Counted from the first letter of the stretch, positions 1 to 9,918 are shown. The stretch is DNA of 25,000 nt from Chrysomallon squamiferum (GCA_012295275.1 CM022671.1:23702822-23727821), one strand, 5' to 3'. Notes: generated by a model from the sequence alone, not told the origin. Program-made: numbers and translations.

Positions 1-127
1 ATACACATACACATACACACATAAATATATATATACATGTACACACACACACACACACATATACACATACACATACACACATAAATACATATATACAGGT
101 ACACACACACACATACACACGCATATA
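1..127. repeat. CA/TA-rich tandem repeat, about 60 bp period
   Basis: Bases 1-60 and 61-120 are near-identical copies of one 60-base unit. Each copy is ACAT/ACAC-rich at the start, then TA-rich, then (CA)n. The first copy may extend left of the window. Confidence 0.8.
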
Positions 128-634
128 TATCAGAATAAAGATTTGGAGACACTGAATTAACTGTACAATACATACAAATATTTTACAAATACATAAATGC
201 AGCAAAAAAACAACAACCCCAAAACAAACAGTATAAACAGTGAAAACATAAATAACAACGTAACAGTGACAACGTTCAAATTTCTTGTGCAATAAAAAAC
301 AATCCAGACTTAAAGCTTAAGATTTATAATATAAATTAAAAACATAATTAAAAAAAATAATAAAAAAAAATAAAAAAAAACCATGAAACAACCGGTATAA
401 ATGGTATAAATAATCGAATGAAAACGTGAATCATTTTCTCATACCTGAATGTAAAAATAACTTAATCTGCTTATGAAGTCATAAGAATTAGCACCAAGTT
501 AATAATGTCGTTCAAAACGAAATGTCCATTCACATATCCACAAACGTTCAATGAAGGCACATACAGTATTACACATCGTGGGCAACCGAACAAGACAGTC
601 AATTTGCATTTGTCATTTACCAAACAATACTTTT
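128..634. other. AT-rich spacer 3' of IL-17-like gene A
   Basis: This stretch is A-rich with short homopolymers, including A/T-only sequence around 340-380. It lies downstream of the minus-strand IL-17-like gene and could contain its 3' UTR. I saw no clear AATAAA signal on the minus strand close to the stop codon and no second gene. Confidence 0.5.
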
Positions 635-1262
635 TTAAAGACGGTGACTTTGAAATACTCTACTCAGAAGCGTGCTCGTTACATCACGTTTTGCAGGTGC
701 CTTAGGTGTGTGGCGGTGAGCCTTACGACTGTTTCTGTAACGAGGAAAGTTGCACGTGCATCCCACTTGCAGAGGTTCCCACGTGGTCTGGTACTGATAG
801 GTTCCGTTTACGCACCCGAATCTGCGCAGGACTCGAGTGTGATAGACAAGCGGTTGACACGACAGCAACGTGGAGGATCCGTCAGCCGAGTTTGGATCAA
901 AGCACGTGTCACAGCTACATCTCGTTTCCAGCAGGTTGTTCGGTTTTCTGTTGTTGTCGTAGTTGAAGACGTAGTACGATGGACAAAGGTTGCCAGCGTT
1001 TCGTTTTGCTAGATGCTCCAGTTTGGAACATTTTCGTTTCCGTCCTATTTTCCCTATTTTTATGTTAACGTATTGAGGAGGCACGTCTGATAAGCCCATC
1101 ACTGTTTGGAGCAGTGGTTGGATTTGGTAAAACTGTCGTGCACACTGGACATCGTAGATTCGGGAAGTTTGCTGTTGTCGGGCTCTTTACAATGCTCAGA
1201 ACGAGAAAGCAACGGTAAAACGATTAGAAGCAGCAAAGGAATCTGAAAAATAAATAAACAAG

Positions 1263-1301
<39 letters not shown>

Positions 1302-1701
1302 GAATTAAAATAAAGTCTAGGCTTATAGAACGTTCACATGAACTGTAATAATCACACTGCATATTGTATAATATATTCTCGACACATTGTTACGAAAGAC
1401 GCATAATGTTTAATTCAACCCTGTAGAATAATAAATTATCTTTGTAGTAAATAACCTCTGTTTAAAGTCTAGGTTCGTAATATTAGGAATAACTTCTGGT
1501 GTTTACTCAAAGGCTTTACTTATTTACTTCTTAATTTATTTATTTATTTATTTATTTATTTTTTTTTTTTTAATTTAAAAATAATATATATATATATATA
1601 TATATTAGTGTTTGATCGATATTCTTTTTCTTCCTATTGATGTCATCGTGATCGTTTTTCATTTTTTTTTTTTTTTTTTATTATCTTTTTTTTTTTTATT
1701 A

Positions 1702-1748
<47 letters not shown>

Positions 1749-1906
1749 GTAAAAATCCGGATTATTAATACTATAAAAAGAACTGTTTAAAATGGTGTAA
1801 ATATCATATAAATAAGTAAATAAATAAATAAATAAATAAAACTTAATAAATAAATATTTATCGAAATTAAATTAATATCGCTAGAATTTTAATGTGGTCT
1901 TACCAT
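635..1906 (-). CDS. Interleukin-17-like cytokine A (two exons, one frame break)
   Basis: Probable secreted IL-17-family cystine-knot cytokine. Exon 2 runs from 1242 down to the stop at 635. The domain shows the family pattern in order: CPSYYVFNYDNNRKP, then LLETRCSCDTC, a LLSCQPL segment, TRVLRRFGCVNGTYQY, and a VGCTC motif, followed by a basic tail. NGT is a possible glycosylation site. On the minus strand a T-rich tract ending CAG (1245-1243) gives a good acceptor, and the codons after it read IPLLLLIVLPLLSRSEHC, a signal-peptide core. The only fitting start is ATG at 1906-1904, which touches a GTAAGA donor (1903-1898). Exon 1 would then encode Met alone, with a phase-0 intron at 1903-1243, as in gene B. 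The signal-peptide frame reads to CKEPDNS and stops at 1101-1099, while the domain frame is open from about 1180 downward, so one base seems to be missing between the two. This is either an assembly indel or a young pseudogene. The family call is firm; intactness is uncertain. Confidence 0.75.
1243..1903 (-). other. Phase-0 intron of IL-17-like gene A, full of microsatellites
   Basis: Donor GTAAGA at 1903-1898 and acceptor TTTTTCAG ending at 1243. The intron holds (AAAT)n tracts at about 1250-1298, 1530-1560 and 1810-1845, a (TA)n at 1583-1605 and an (ATT)n at 1698-1748. The first tract reads (TTTA)n on the minus strand and forms the polypyrimidine tract of the acceptor. Confidence 0.55.
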
Positions 1907-1989
1907 ATTTACAAATCACACAGACTAATCAACGTGTGTTTCTTGCAGGAGCCGATGTTATCAAAATGTACCTCGAAATACTGAAGCTT

Positions 1990-2060
1990 TCGTATTTAAA
2001 GATTTTGAGATATGACGTCGTTACTTCCGGCATACCCTTGAAAGTCTAGGGATTTCCCCG
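1990..2060 (-). promoter_or_regulatory. Candidate promoter of IL-17-like gene A (kappaB, ETS, CRE-like, TATA-like)
   Basis: Going toward gene A there is GGGATTTCCCC (2049-2059), which matches the NF-kappaB consensus GGGRNWYYCC. Next come ACTTCCGG (2023-2030, an ETS-type core) and TGACGTCG (2013-2020, one base from a full CRE). A TTTAAATA box (about 1993-2000 on the minus strand) follows. It lies about 90 bp before the initiator ATG, and I see no earlier ATG on the minus strand between the two. The motifs are read directly; their function is inferred from the family's known NF-kappaB dependence in animals. Confidence 0.5.
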
Positions 2061-2099
2061 ACTAGCTGTTTACCTGATAAACCAATCATAGTGAATCTG

Positions 2100-2128
2100 A
2101 CATACATCCGCACACGTTTACACACAAG

Positions 2129-2173
<45 letters not shown>

Positions 2174-2337
2174 ACAGACGAACATACACATATACATACA
2201 AACTCATACATATATGAATACAAACATATCCACATATGTACACACACACTCATACACATACACACATACACACATACACACACACAGACACAAACACACA
2301 TATACATACAAACATATCCACATTTATACACAAAAAT

Positions 2338-2373
<36 letters not shown>

Positions 2374-2400
2374 ATATACTCATATGCATACAAACATACG
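2100..2400. repeat. (CA)n-rich microsatellite block
   Basis: Pure (CA)n lies at about 2138-2171 and 2340-2371, joined by degenerate CACATA/ACAT repeats. The open frames here (His-Thr or Val-Cys repeats) come from the repeat alone. Confidence 0.9.
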
Positions 2401-2611
2401 TACATATTCCCGAATATATTGTCTCCGTACATGATGTAATCAGACGTACATAAGACCGAGTATATTAAAAACCTAAATATTACATACTTGCCAAAGCCAG
2501 GTTTCCCACACAAAAATTAATCACCCAAAAATGACGAAAAAGACAAAGAACGGCGTGCTTCGTGGGAAGCGATGTTTACCCTCGGTCATTGAGCATCCTC
2601 TTTTTTAACAC

Positions 2612-2690
2612 TGTCCTTATCGGCGGGAGATATCGTCATTCGCCTTCGGAGCGCCATACGTTCGAGTCTCGTCAGCGGCACACACAAACG
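2612..2690 (+). repeat. Possible tRNA-derived SINE fragment
   Basis: The sequence ACGTTCGAGTCTCGT (2658-2672) matches a Pol III B box (GGTTCGANTCC type). It is preceded by a GGCGGGAGATATCG stretch that could be a decayed A box and is followed directly by a long (CA)n. This arrangement is common for SINE heads in molluscs. Only the B box is clear. Confidence 0.3.
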
Positions 2691-2692
2691 CA

Positions 2693-2760
<68 letters not shown>
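2691..2760. repeat. (CA)n microsatellite
   Basis: About 30 uninterrupted CA units follow the SINE-like fragment. Confidence 0.95.
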
Positions 2761-2763
<3 letters not shown>

Positions 2764-2886
2764 TGTCCTCCTGTGCCAGTGCGTTCCCGAATACTGCCTA
2801 TGTGCGGAGTCTAATCGGACGTACATAAATCAGAGAATATTCAAATCCTAAAATACATACACAGATAAGTACATACCGACAGATCG

Positions 2887-2941
2887 ATACATACATACAT
2901 ACATACATACATACATACATACATACATACGTACATACATA
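2887..2941. repeat. (ACAT)n microsatellite
   Basis: About 13 ACAT/ATAC units with one GTAC interruption. Confidence 0.95.
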
Positions 2942-3377
2942 CTACATACACAGTGAAACAGGCGACCTCAAACATACACCAGTGTACGCACACCTTTGTA
3001 TAAACAGACAGACGAGTGTGCACTTATATCTCAGTGTTCATTTAAATAGATCGCATATATATACTCTTTAAAAGTTAAAATATTTTACAACACTAGTAAA
3101 GATAGGCTAATTTGGTGTATTAACGTAAATGTCTGTCTGTATATATATATATCTCTATATTTACGTGTGCTTGTGCATGTGTGTGTATATATATATATTT
3201 ATTTATTTTTATATATTTAGTACACATGAGACCCGCATTCCGCTGGCCATCAGTATAACCCTAAAAACAGTTGCTCAATAAAGTACGTACATAATACGTA
3301 CATACGTATGTATCAATGATTTTATATTATGCGTGAAAGATTTTATGTATGTGTTGCATGGGCTTATTTGGGATATG

Positions 3378-3440
<63 letters not shown>
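3378..3440. repeat. (ATT)n microsatellite
   Basis: About 21 pure ATT units, about 120 bp upstream of the TATA box of IL-17-like gene B. Confidence 0.95.
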
Positions 3441-3537
3441 GTAACATGGTTCGCCACGCAGGTTTTTCAGGGAATACAAAAGCAAAATTTAATGCAGTAA
3501 TTATAAGGAAGTGTTAGCTCTGATAAGCAAATAAATA

Positions 3538-3563
3538 GGGAAGTGCCTACTAGCGTATAAATA
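3538..3563 (+). promoter_or_regulatory. Candidate core promoter of IL-17-like gene B
   Basis: TATAAATA at 3556-3563 lies about 125 bp before the proposed initiator ATG (3688). GGGAAGTGCC at 3538-3547 just upstream differs by one base from a kappaB site. I see no ATG between the TATA box and 3688, which supports the assigned start. Confidence 0.4.
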
Positions 3564-3687
3564 TTTCACAGAGTATTAGTCGTCCTATTAAACTGTTCTC
3601 TTGTCAAGGCATTAGTATTAGTCTTCACTGTGGAGATCTTACTTGTAGATACTGAAATAACTGCATAGGACGATAGAGTTTTGGGAA

Positions 3688-3757
3688 ATGGTAAGTCTTG
3701 CTTAAAATGAATTTGTTAGAGTTATATATCTTTATAAGAAGTTTAATTAAGTCGTAT

Positions 3758-3800
<43 letters not shown>

Positions 3801-4019
3801 CTGTGGATTCCTTTTGAAAAATACAATCAGCGTGTCAGCAGTAGTTATCTCGGAGTCTTATTGTTAATGTAAATCATAGGTTCGCGATACTGTTCCAATA
3901 ATCTGTGTTTAATTATTATTATTATTGTTTTATTTATTTTTAAATCATATTTAATTTGAGTTATTCCTATATTATTTATTTATTTATTATATTCATTATT
4001 ATTGTTGTTGTTGTTGTTG

Positions 4020-4085
<66 letters not shown>

Positions 4086-4822
4086 CTTTATTTTTAAAAA
4101 TTTAATTTAATATTTTCTATTAATTTAATTTTTTGTGCTTGCGGGGTAGATAAATTCTTCCTTTTTAAAACTGGAATGGCTGTTCTTTCATGTTCTCACA
4201 GATTTCGTTTCTCCGAATACTGTTGACGGTTACGGCAACACACGTTATTTCTGGACACCAATGTCAAGAACCAGACGCCTCTCCGCGCGACAGTAATGGC
4301 GACTTTCCGAACCCTGCCGACTTCTTTCGCAGAGCGGTTCGTCACCAGCACCGGTCCATCCTGCACCTTTCAGACGTGCCGAGTCGCTACAAACAAATCA
4401 GAACATCTCGCATCCGTGGATCCTCGTTCAACTGCTCTAACCGTCGACACGTTGCCAGCATCTTTTCCAGCCCGACCTGTCCTCTGCACATCGTCGTCAA
4501 CCGGGACGAAAACCGCAGTCCTAGCGTTTTACTCGAAACGCTTTGCGCATGTACGAAATGCACGGAGCACATGCCTTTAAGAGGCGAGTTCCGGACGTGC
4601 GCACTTCTCACCGAATACGTTGTCGTCTACCGACGCGTTGCGTGCGTCGACGGCAGCTACGTGTACGGGAGGGTTTTGGAACCGGTAAGAAGCGGCTGTC
4701 CTTGCAGCAGACCGAGCTGGCGACACGGAGCGGAACCGCTGTTAACGCCTAAGTCTGTCGTAAGACGACAGTCGTCAAGGAAACCGTGGTTTTTAAAAAC
4801 TGCTTCTCGGCGTCAGAGGTAA
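3688..4822 (+). CDS. Interleukin-17-like cytokine B (two exons)
   Basis: Probable secreted IL-17-family cytokine of about 207 residues. Exon 1 is read as the ATG at 3688-3690 followed at once by a consensus donor GTAAGT (3691-3696). The acceptor TGTTCTCACAG ends at 4201, and exon 2 continues in phase 0 from 4202 to the stop at 4820-4822. The spliced start, MISFLRILLTVTATHVIS, is a good signal peptide, better than the unspliced ATG at 4190 that lies inside the acceptor tract. The mature part has CQEPDAS near residue 22, LSDVPSRY near 57, and an IL-17 domain at about 94-169. That domain contains TCPLHIVVNRDENRSP, LLETLCACTKC, a TCALL segment, VVVYRRVACVDGSYVYG, and SGCPC. It ends in a basic tail. 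Cys lie at 22, 79, 94, 116, 118, 121, 134, 149, 167 and 169; NCS at 78 is a weak sequon. The exon is clearly GC-richer than its surroundings. The family call is based on the motif pattern only. Confidence 0.82.
3691..4201 (+). other. Phase-0 intron of IL-17-like gene B
   Basis: GTAAGT donor to CACAG acceptor. The intron carries (TTAT)n at about 3758-3801 and a compound (GTT)n(ATT)n at about 3999-4084. Its phase and position match the intron in gene A, which points to a common ancestor by duplication. Confidence 0.7.
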
Positions 4823-5063
4823 CAACTGACATTTTTGGATTCTCTTAGAACTTCGTTTTGTGGCTACTGTCATAACTTTGGTTTGTTTCATCAGAGTACT
4901 TAGTGAAAGGTTTGTTGGTAAGCAGGATTTTGACGTTTTTCACCCCACACTTGTTCCTGTACGATTTGTTAAAACGTTACGCTGGACGGCAGTTAACACT
5001 CCGTTTTCACCACGTCCAGGCTAACGCGTGAATCCATCTGATGTTCTGCTGTTATATACAGTT
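4823..5063. other. Unique sequence downstream of IL-17-like gene B
   Basis: Probably 3' UTR and spacer. I see no coding signal and no obvious polyadenylation hexamer. Confidence 0.4.
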
Positions 5064-5363
5064 CATGGCTGTAACTACACTGAGGCAAATGAGGCAAATG
5101 AGGCACATGCCTCACTGAAATTGACGATTTTGGGGGTAGGTGGGTTTATTTTTATTTATTTATTTATTTTTTTTTTTTTTTTTTTTGTACAAAAATATAA
5201 AATATAAATCTCTGTTCCGATAGAAACGATATCCACTGAATGAATTCGTTTATATCTACGGTTACCGACATCGTTGCGATCAAAGACTTGACTGATTTCA
5301 AAGACATCAGCTTTCGCCTCATTCTGCCTCATTTTGCCTCAAAAGAGTCTAGTTACGGCCAGT
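5064..5363. mobile_element. Probable non-autonomous DNA transposon (MITE-like)
   Basis: The left end, ATGGCTGTAACTACACTGAGG, and the right end read in reverse, ACTGGCCGTAACTAGACTC, form imperfect terminal inverted repeats. Both ends carry tandem TGAGGCAAA-type heptamers next to the termini (5081-5115 on the left, reversed at 5315-5341 on the right). The interior of about 200 bp has no coding sequence. A TGGC(C/T)GTAACTA end resembles hAT-superfamily termini as I remember them. I could not confirm an 8-bp target duplication. Confidence 0.5.
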
Positions 5364-5911
5364 CACGTGGTCCGTGGTCCCTATTGCTTCGCTTTTGATG
5401 TTTTTGTTTGTTTGTGGGGTTTTTTCATTTTATTCTAGAAGTATTTTAATTTTCAGACAAAAATACCTACACAAATTCATCCAGACATTAAAAGTCCACG
5501 AGTAACGTTCACTTCCAAAACTAGTTGTTAATGTAGCTCACGTATTTGACTTCATTTTGTGTAGAGTATTATAAAAAAAATCCGTCGAGAATTAATAGTT
5601 GTATTAACTGTAGATCTGCCATTACTCATTTATTTTATGAGTTACAATCATAAATATATGGTATCATTTTACTGTGATTTTTTTTTTTTTTTTTTTTTTG
5701 TTGTTTTGCATTCTTTTTCCAGAAATAGAGAAATTTAGAAAAAAACATTTCTCCCATATCTTCTTTTAACAAAACATATATTGTCACGAGTGTTTCATAT
5801 AATGTTGTTGTTTTTTTTGGATTCAGTGCTTTGTATTTTTCATAATATTTTCTGAGATAGGACTGTTATTAAATTGCAGATATGATCATAACTCAAATTT
5901 TCATTTTCTTT

Positions 5912-5918
5912 TACATAC

Positions 5919-5988
<70 letters not shown>
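5912..5988. repeat. (ACAT)n to (AT)n compound microsatellite
   Basis: Five ACAT units run into about 29 AT units. Confidence 0.95.
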
Positions 5989-5990
<2 letters not shown>

Positions 5991-6077
5991 ATACAATATT
6001 CATTTCATAAAACAACAACAAAAACAAATTTAAAAAAATAAAATAAAAACAAAAACAATCTAAAATAATAATTTAAA

Positions 6078-6078
6078 A

Positions 6079-6150
<72 letters not shown>

Positions 6151-6165
6151 TATACAATAAATAAA
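6078..6165. repeat. (AT)n and AAAT/AAT microsatellites
   Basis: About 20 TA units are followed by AAAT and AAT repeats. Another (AT)n lies at 6259-6281. Open frames here are repeat artefacts. Confidence 0.9.
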
Positions 6166-6283
6166 TAAAATAATTTTTTTATATATAAAAAAAAAGAAAA
6201 CGATCTCTCTGTCTTTTTGTGTGTGTTTATGTCGTTCGTGCGTGCTTTCGTGGACAGATACATATATATATATATATATATTT

Positions 6284-6463
6284 ATAGACTTGGCTGTGCT
6301 TTTCACACTAACTCGGCAATGTTATTAGATAGCAGATTAGCAATACAAAACGATTTAGACTTTGGACAGATTACCTCACGAGAAAACATCCAGGAAGCCA
6401 CGGATCGTGTGTATCATATCAAGCCCATCAAAGATATCAAAAAAAAAAAAAAAAAAAAAAAAA
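6284..6463 (+). repeat. Non-repetitive segment ending in poly(A), possible retroposed fragment
   Basis: About 150 bp of ordinary complexity sequence end in an A run of about 24 (6440-6463), embedded in AT-rich repeats. It could be a truncated retroposon or retrocopy. The short frame through it matches nothing I recognise, and no target-site duplication is evident. Confidence 0.2.
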
Positions 6464-6539
6464 CACCAGTCATAATAAACATTAAGGTACTTTCCATACT
6501 TCTTATTTTTAATACCTTCTGCTTTTTAAATTATTAATA

Positions 6540-6707
6540 TTCGAAGCCATAATTAAACTAAGAACAGATATTTTTAGGACTCACTTGTTAATGTTGCTCA
6601 CAATATATATATATATATATACATACAGTGTATACGATTATAAAAGTTAATTTTCCTTTCATTTCTGAATATGAGTAATTGATAATCATGCTGCACAAGA
6701 GATTATA

Positions 6708-6748
<41 letters not shown>

Positions 6749-8340
6749 CACCTCTATATATTTATTTTCATGCCGATCCCCAAACTGTCATTATGAATTG
6801 TACCCTATAAAGGTACCTTAATTTTACAAAGATCAAGTGCTGATTGGCCGGTTACGAGTCACTACAAGCAAGGTAAACAAACTGCACACGACATCCTTAA
6901 CAGACAGGCACATAAAAATATCAATAAGGAAGAGAAGCGAAAGAATGATTCCCGGTCAAAGGTTTAGACACACAAAACTCGGTCAACCAATGACAGTCTT
7001 GTCATTTTAGTAGCGGTTCCTGAAAAGATTACTTAATTTTAAAATGCAACTTGTTAAGGTGAGATAAGCAGTTAACACATGCTACGTGTTGTATGTATGT
7101 ATGTATGTATCAGAGTTCAATGACTCATTACAATACCTATATTCTGTGAACGACACACCCCACCCACTCAGCTTTGTCGGAGAGCTTGCCTGTCGTAGAC
7201 GTGCTTCACAACAGCTCGCTCTGATTAGCATTTTAAATGTTCACTCACTCACTCAGAGAAATACCGTAGCTGTGACATATGTAAATAAATGTACGTAGGT
7301 GCATATATTCTTCATACAGACATGCATGCATACAAAGAAACCCTTGCATGCATACACATACATACCTATATACCTATACATATATAATGAATACGTACGT
7401 ACATACATACATTGATGGGTACAAACAAAAATATACAGACAAAAAGACAGTCACACAGATAGACATACATACTTGCACGCACGCAGATATAAAAAAAAAA
7501 AAAAAATAGAAATAACCAAAAAATCGTCTCTTTCTGTTATGTCTAAGTGTGTTACTGTAAGTATTAGACATACTGAAGTATGACTATGTTTTACTGTTTC
7601 TGTTGTCCACGCAAAACAGTAGATCATCGAACTAGAAAACTGTATACAAGCAAGAGTAATCACAGTCACTGACCGGCCCAGTTTGAAAGTTTCAATGGAC
7701 TCAGTCTTTATAGTTAATATCGAACTTTCGCAAATTACTGTTTTCTTTTTTTATTGTGTGTATGTATGTGTGTATTGTGTGTATGTATGTGTGTATGTAT
7801 GTATGTATGTATGTATATGTGTGGGAATGTGTTTGTGTGAATATATATATATATATTTCGTAGTCAATTCAGTTAACAAGAGAATAAACAAATCGAATTT
7901 CTTTCACCAGAAATTAACATCTATACAATAAACAGAATATAAAAAAAACCATCTGATTAAATGTATATTTGATTATTTCATTGTTTATTGCAATAATATT
8001 AATATTGTTTTAAGCGTGACAAGTATTTAAACTTTCGAAATAATAAAATATCGTAAAATAATTTTTGTTTCTTTTGTCTTCGACGTGCAATATCCATAAC
8101 AGAATGTATAGTTAAGGACCTGACCCCGAGTAAAACAAAAAGTCGTTGCAGCCTGAGTAGATTTAGTTGCCCCTTTAGTATTATAATCTTTTCACATCAG
8201 TTATTAATTTTGTAAATCATTTTGACGGTTTCTCTCACTGCTTGTAGATATATGTTAAATCACTGGCACAGAAACAGCGAAATATTTGACAAATAGTAAG
8301 TATCACAGGACAAATAATTATTAAATTTTATTATCATCAT
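6540..8340. other. Intergenic region without a supported gene
   Basis: It contains a 33-base poly(A) at about 6711-6743, (GTAT)n at 7092-7110 and 7760-7815, ACAT-type repeats at 7320-7470, and AT-rich unique sequence. I saw no splice-bounded coding segment or RNA gene. Confidence 0.5.
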
Positions 8341-8393
8341 TATCATCGTCGTCTTCGTTGTAATTAAAATTGATGGTGTTGTTGTTATTGTTA

Positions 8394-8396
8394 CAA

Positions 8397-8447
<51 letters not shown>

Positions 8448-8513
8448 TATAGTAGTAGTGGTAGTAGTATAATAGTAGTAGTATTAGTATTAGTAGTGGT
8501 TGTAGTATTAGCG

Positions 8514-8560
<47 letters not shown>

Positions 8561-8565
8561 TAGTA
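8394..8565. repeat. (AAT)n followed by (AGT)n trinucleotide repeats
   Basis: About 16 AAT units (8398-8447) pass into imperfect, then pure, AGT units (to about 8560). Poly-Asn and poly-Val frames here are artefacts. An A-rich tract follows at 8675-8745. Confidence 0.95.
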
Positions 8566-9261
8566 GTTGTAGTGGCAGTATGCAAACAAACTGTGGTGAT
8601 CATGTATTATTTATAGAGATAGCATCAAAGTTTCCCGTATAAATGATAACAATACCAAAAAATAATTAATAGAGAAAAAAAAAAAAAATAAAAAAAAAAA
8701 AAAAAAAAAAAAATAAAAAAAAAAAATAAAAATAAAAATAAATTAAAAATCTCTTATTACTTATTTATATTTGTCAAGAACAAAATTCGATATAAACACG
8801 GGATAATGGCCTAACACCTAGGCTTTGATGATCTGTCTGAATAGGTAAAAAAAAAAAATTCAATAGGCCTTCCATACAAAAGATCTAAAGGGTGGTGACA
8901 TCATTCATCAAACTCCCATCACAATCGCCAGCCAACCGAGGTGTGTGTAATTTTCTTATTACACGAACACTCATTTCACCTCGAAAGTTATTACCCACAA
9001 CTTTAATGACGCCTGGGTTGTTGTTGTTTTTTGTTTTTTTTTTTTTGTTTTTTTCTATTATCGGAGTTGCAACTTCTTTTTTTTCCGAAAATACTGTTTT
9101 TTTTCCGCCCCTGATTACTATCCATATCAAATAGTCCACTAACGAACGATCGGAAAAAAAAAAAAAAAAAAAAAATGGATCTAGCGTGACTAAATGTTTT
9201 AACTCTTCATCCGTGACGGCAATCGAATAAGTCCCATATTTATTTCCGAGTTCGTCCATTG

Positions 9262-9352
9262 ATTCGTTAGCCGAGGTGGTTAATGACGTCGGAGCGACAC
9301 AATGCAAAAAGTCTATAAGGAACATCGCCCAGCTCGGTTATCGATCACCAGT
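9262..9352 (+). repeat. Possible tRNA-like SINE or decayed tRNA pseudogene
   Basis: TTAGCCGAGGTGGTTAATG near 9268-9285 resembles the D-arm/A box of a type II (Ser/Leu) tRNA. CGGTTATCGATCACC near 9336-9349 resembles a B box with one inserted base. The spacing is roughly that of a tRNA with a variable arm. The acceptor stem does not clearly pair, so this is not called as a functional tRNA. Confidence 0.3.
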
Positions 9353-9802
9353 GAATTTACTCAGTGCTCTGTAGATTAACTTGCTAACACAAAGTTAATG
9401 AATGTTTACGGAAATACAGTGGAGGATGAAGAGTTAATATTATTTTTTTATTATTTTTTTTTTTGTTTCATGCGGTCTTTGTTAATGTTTGTTGTCAGTT
9501 GTACGACGACTTCAAGTGTTAAAAATGTGTGGGGTGTTTTAGTTTTAGTGTGGTTAAGGTGAATACTAATGAAAAAAAAAAAAAAAAATGTATTGATTGT
9601 TTTATTTTAATGTTGATTAAAGTGAATAGTAATGAATATATGTTCACGACTACGTTGTCACGATCACCGTCTTTATCCATTATTATTGTATTGTCATTGT
9701 CGACATCATCATCATCGTCGTTATCTATCATTATTATTATTATATGTTTAGCATTCTTATTGTCAATATTATTATCACAATCATGGTTATTATAATCATC
9801 AT

Positions 9803-9803
9803 G

Positions 9804-9863
<60 letters not shown>

Positions 9864-9918
9864 AGCAGCAGCAGTAGTAGTAGTAGTAGTAATAGTAGTG
9901 GTGGTAGTAGTAGTAGTA
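9803..9918. repeat. (ATT)n followed by (AGC/AGT)n trinucleotide repeats
   Basis: About 18 ATT units (9805-9860) pass directly into AGC/AGT units. The structure parallels the AAT-to-AGT compound repeat at 8398-8560. Confidence 0.95.

Noticed and set aside
551-1012. Plus-strand open frames of up to 153 codons over IL-17-like gene A
   Set aside because: They are antisense to the cysteine-knot exon; the minus-strand reading carries the conserved motifs.
1102-1147. A 43-base intron that would mend the frame of IL-17-like gene A
   Set aside because: GT and AG dinucleotides exist at suitable places, but the intron would be far shorter than any other here and lacks a pyrimidine tract.
2086-2513. 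Overlapping open frames on both strands rich in His-Thr or Val-Cys
   Set aside because: They are translations of CA/TG microsatellites with no domain or splice context.
4190-4201. ATG at 4190 as the start of IL-17-like gene B
   Set aside because: It lies in the acceptor tract ending CACAG. The ATG|GTAAGT at 3688 gives a better signal peptide and is mirrored in gene A.
4296-4752. Other-frame and antisense ORFs within IL-17-like gene B
   Set aside because: They are shadows of the GC-rich IL-17 exon.
6217-6537. 106-codon plus-strand ORF with IYIYIY and poly-Lys
   Set aside because: Both ends come from (AT)n and poly(A). The middle is unrecognised.
8885-9325. 146-codon minus-strand ORF
   Set aside because: It crosses poly(T)/poly(A) and GTT repeats, has no recognisable domain, and overlaps the tRNA-like fragment.
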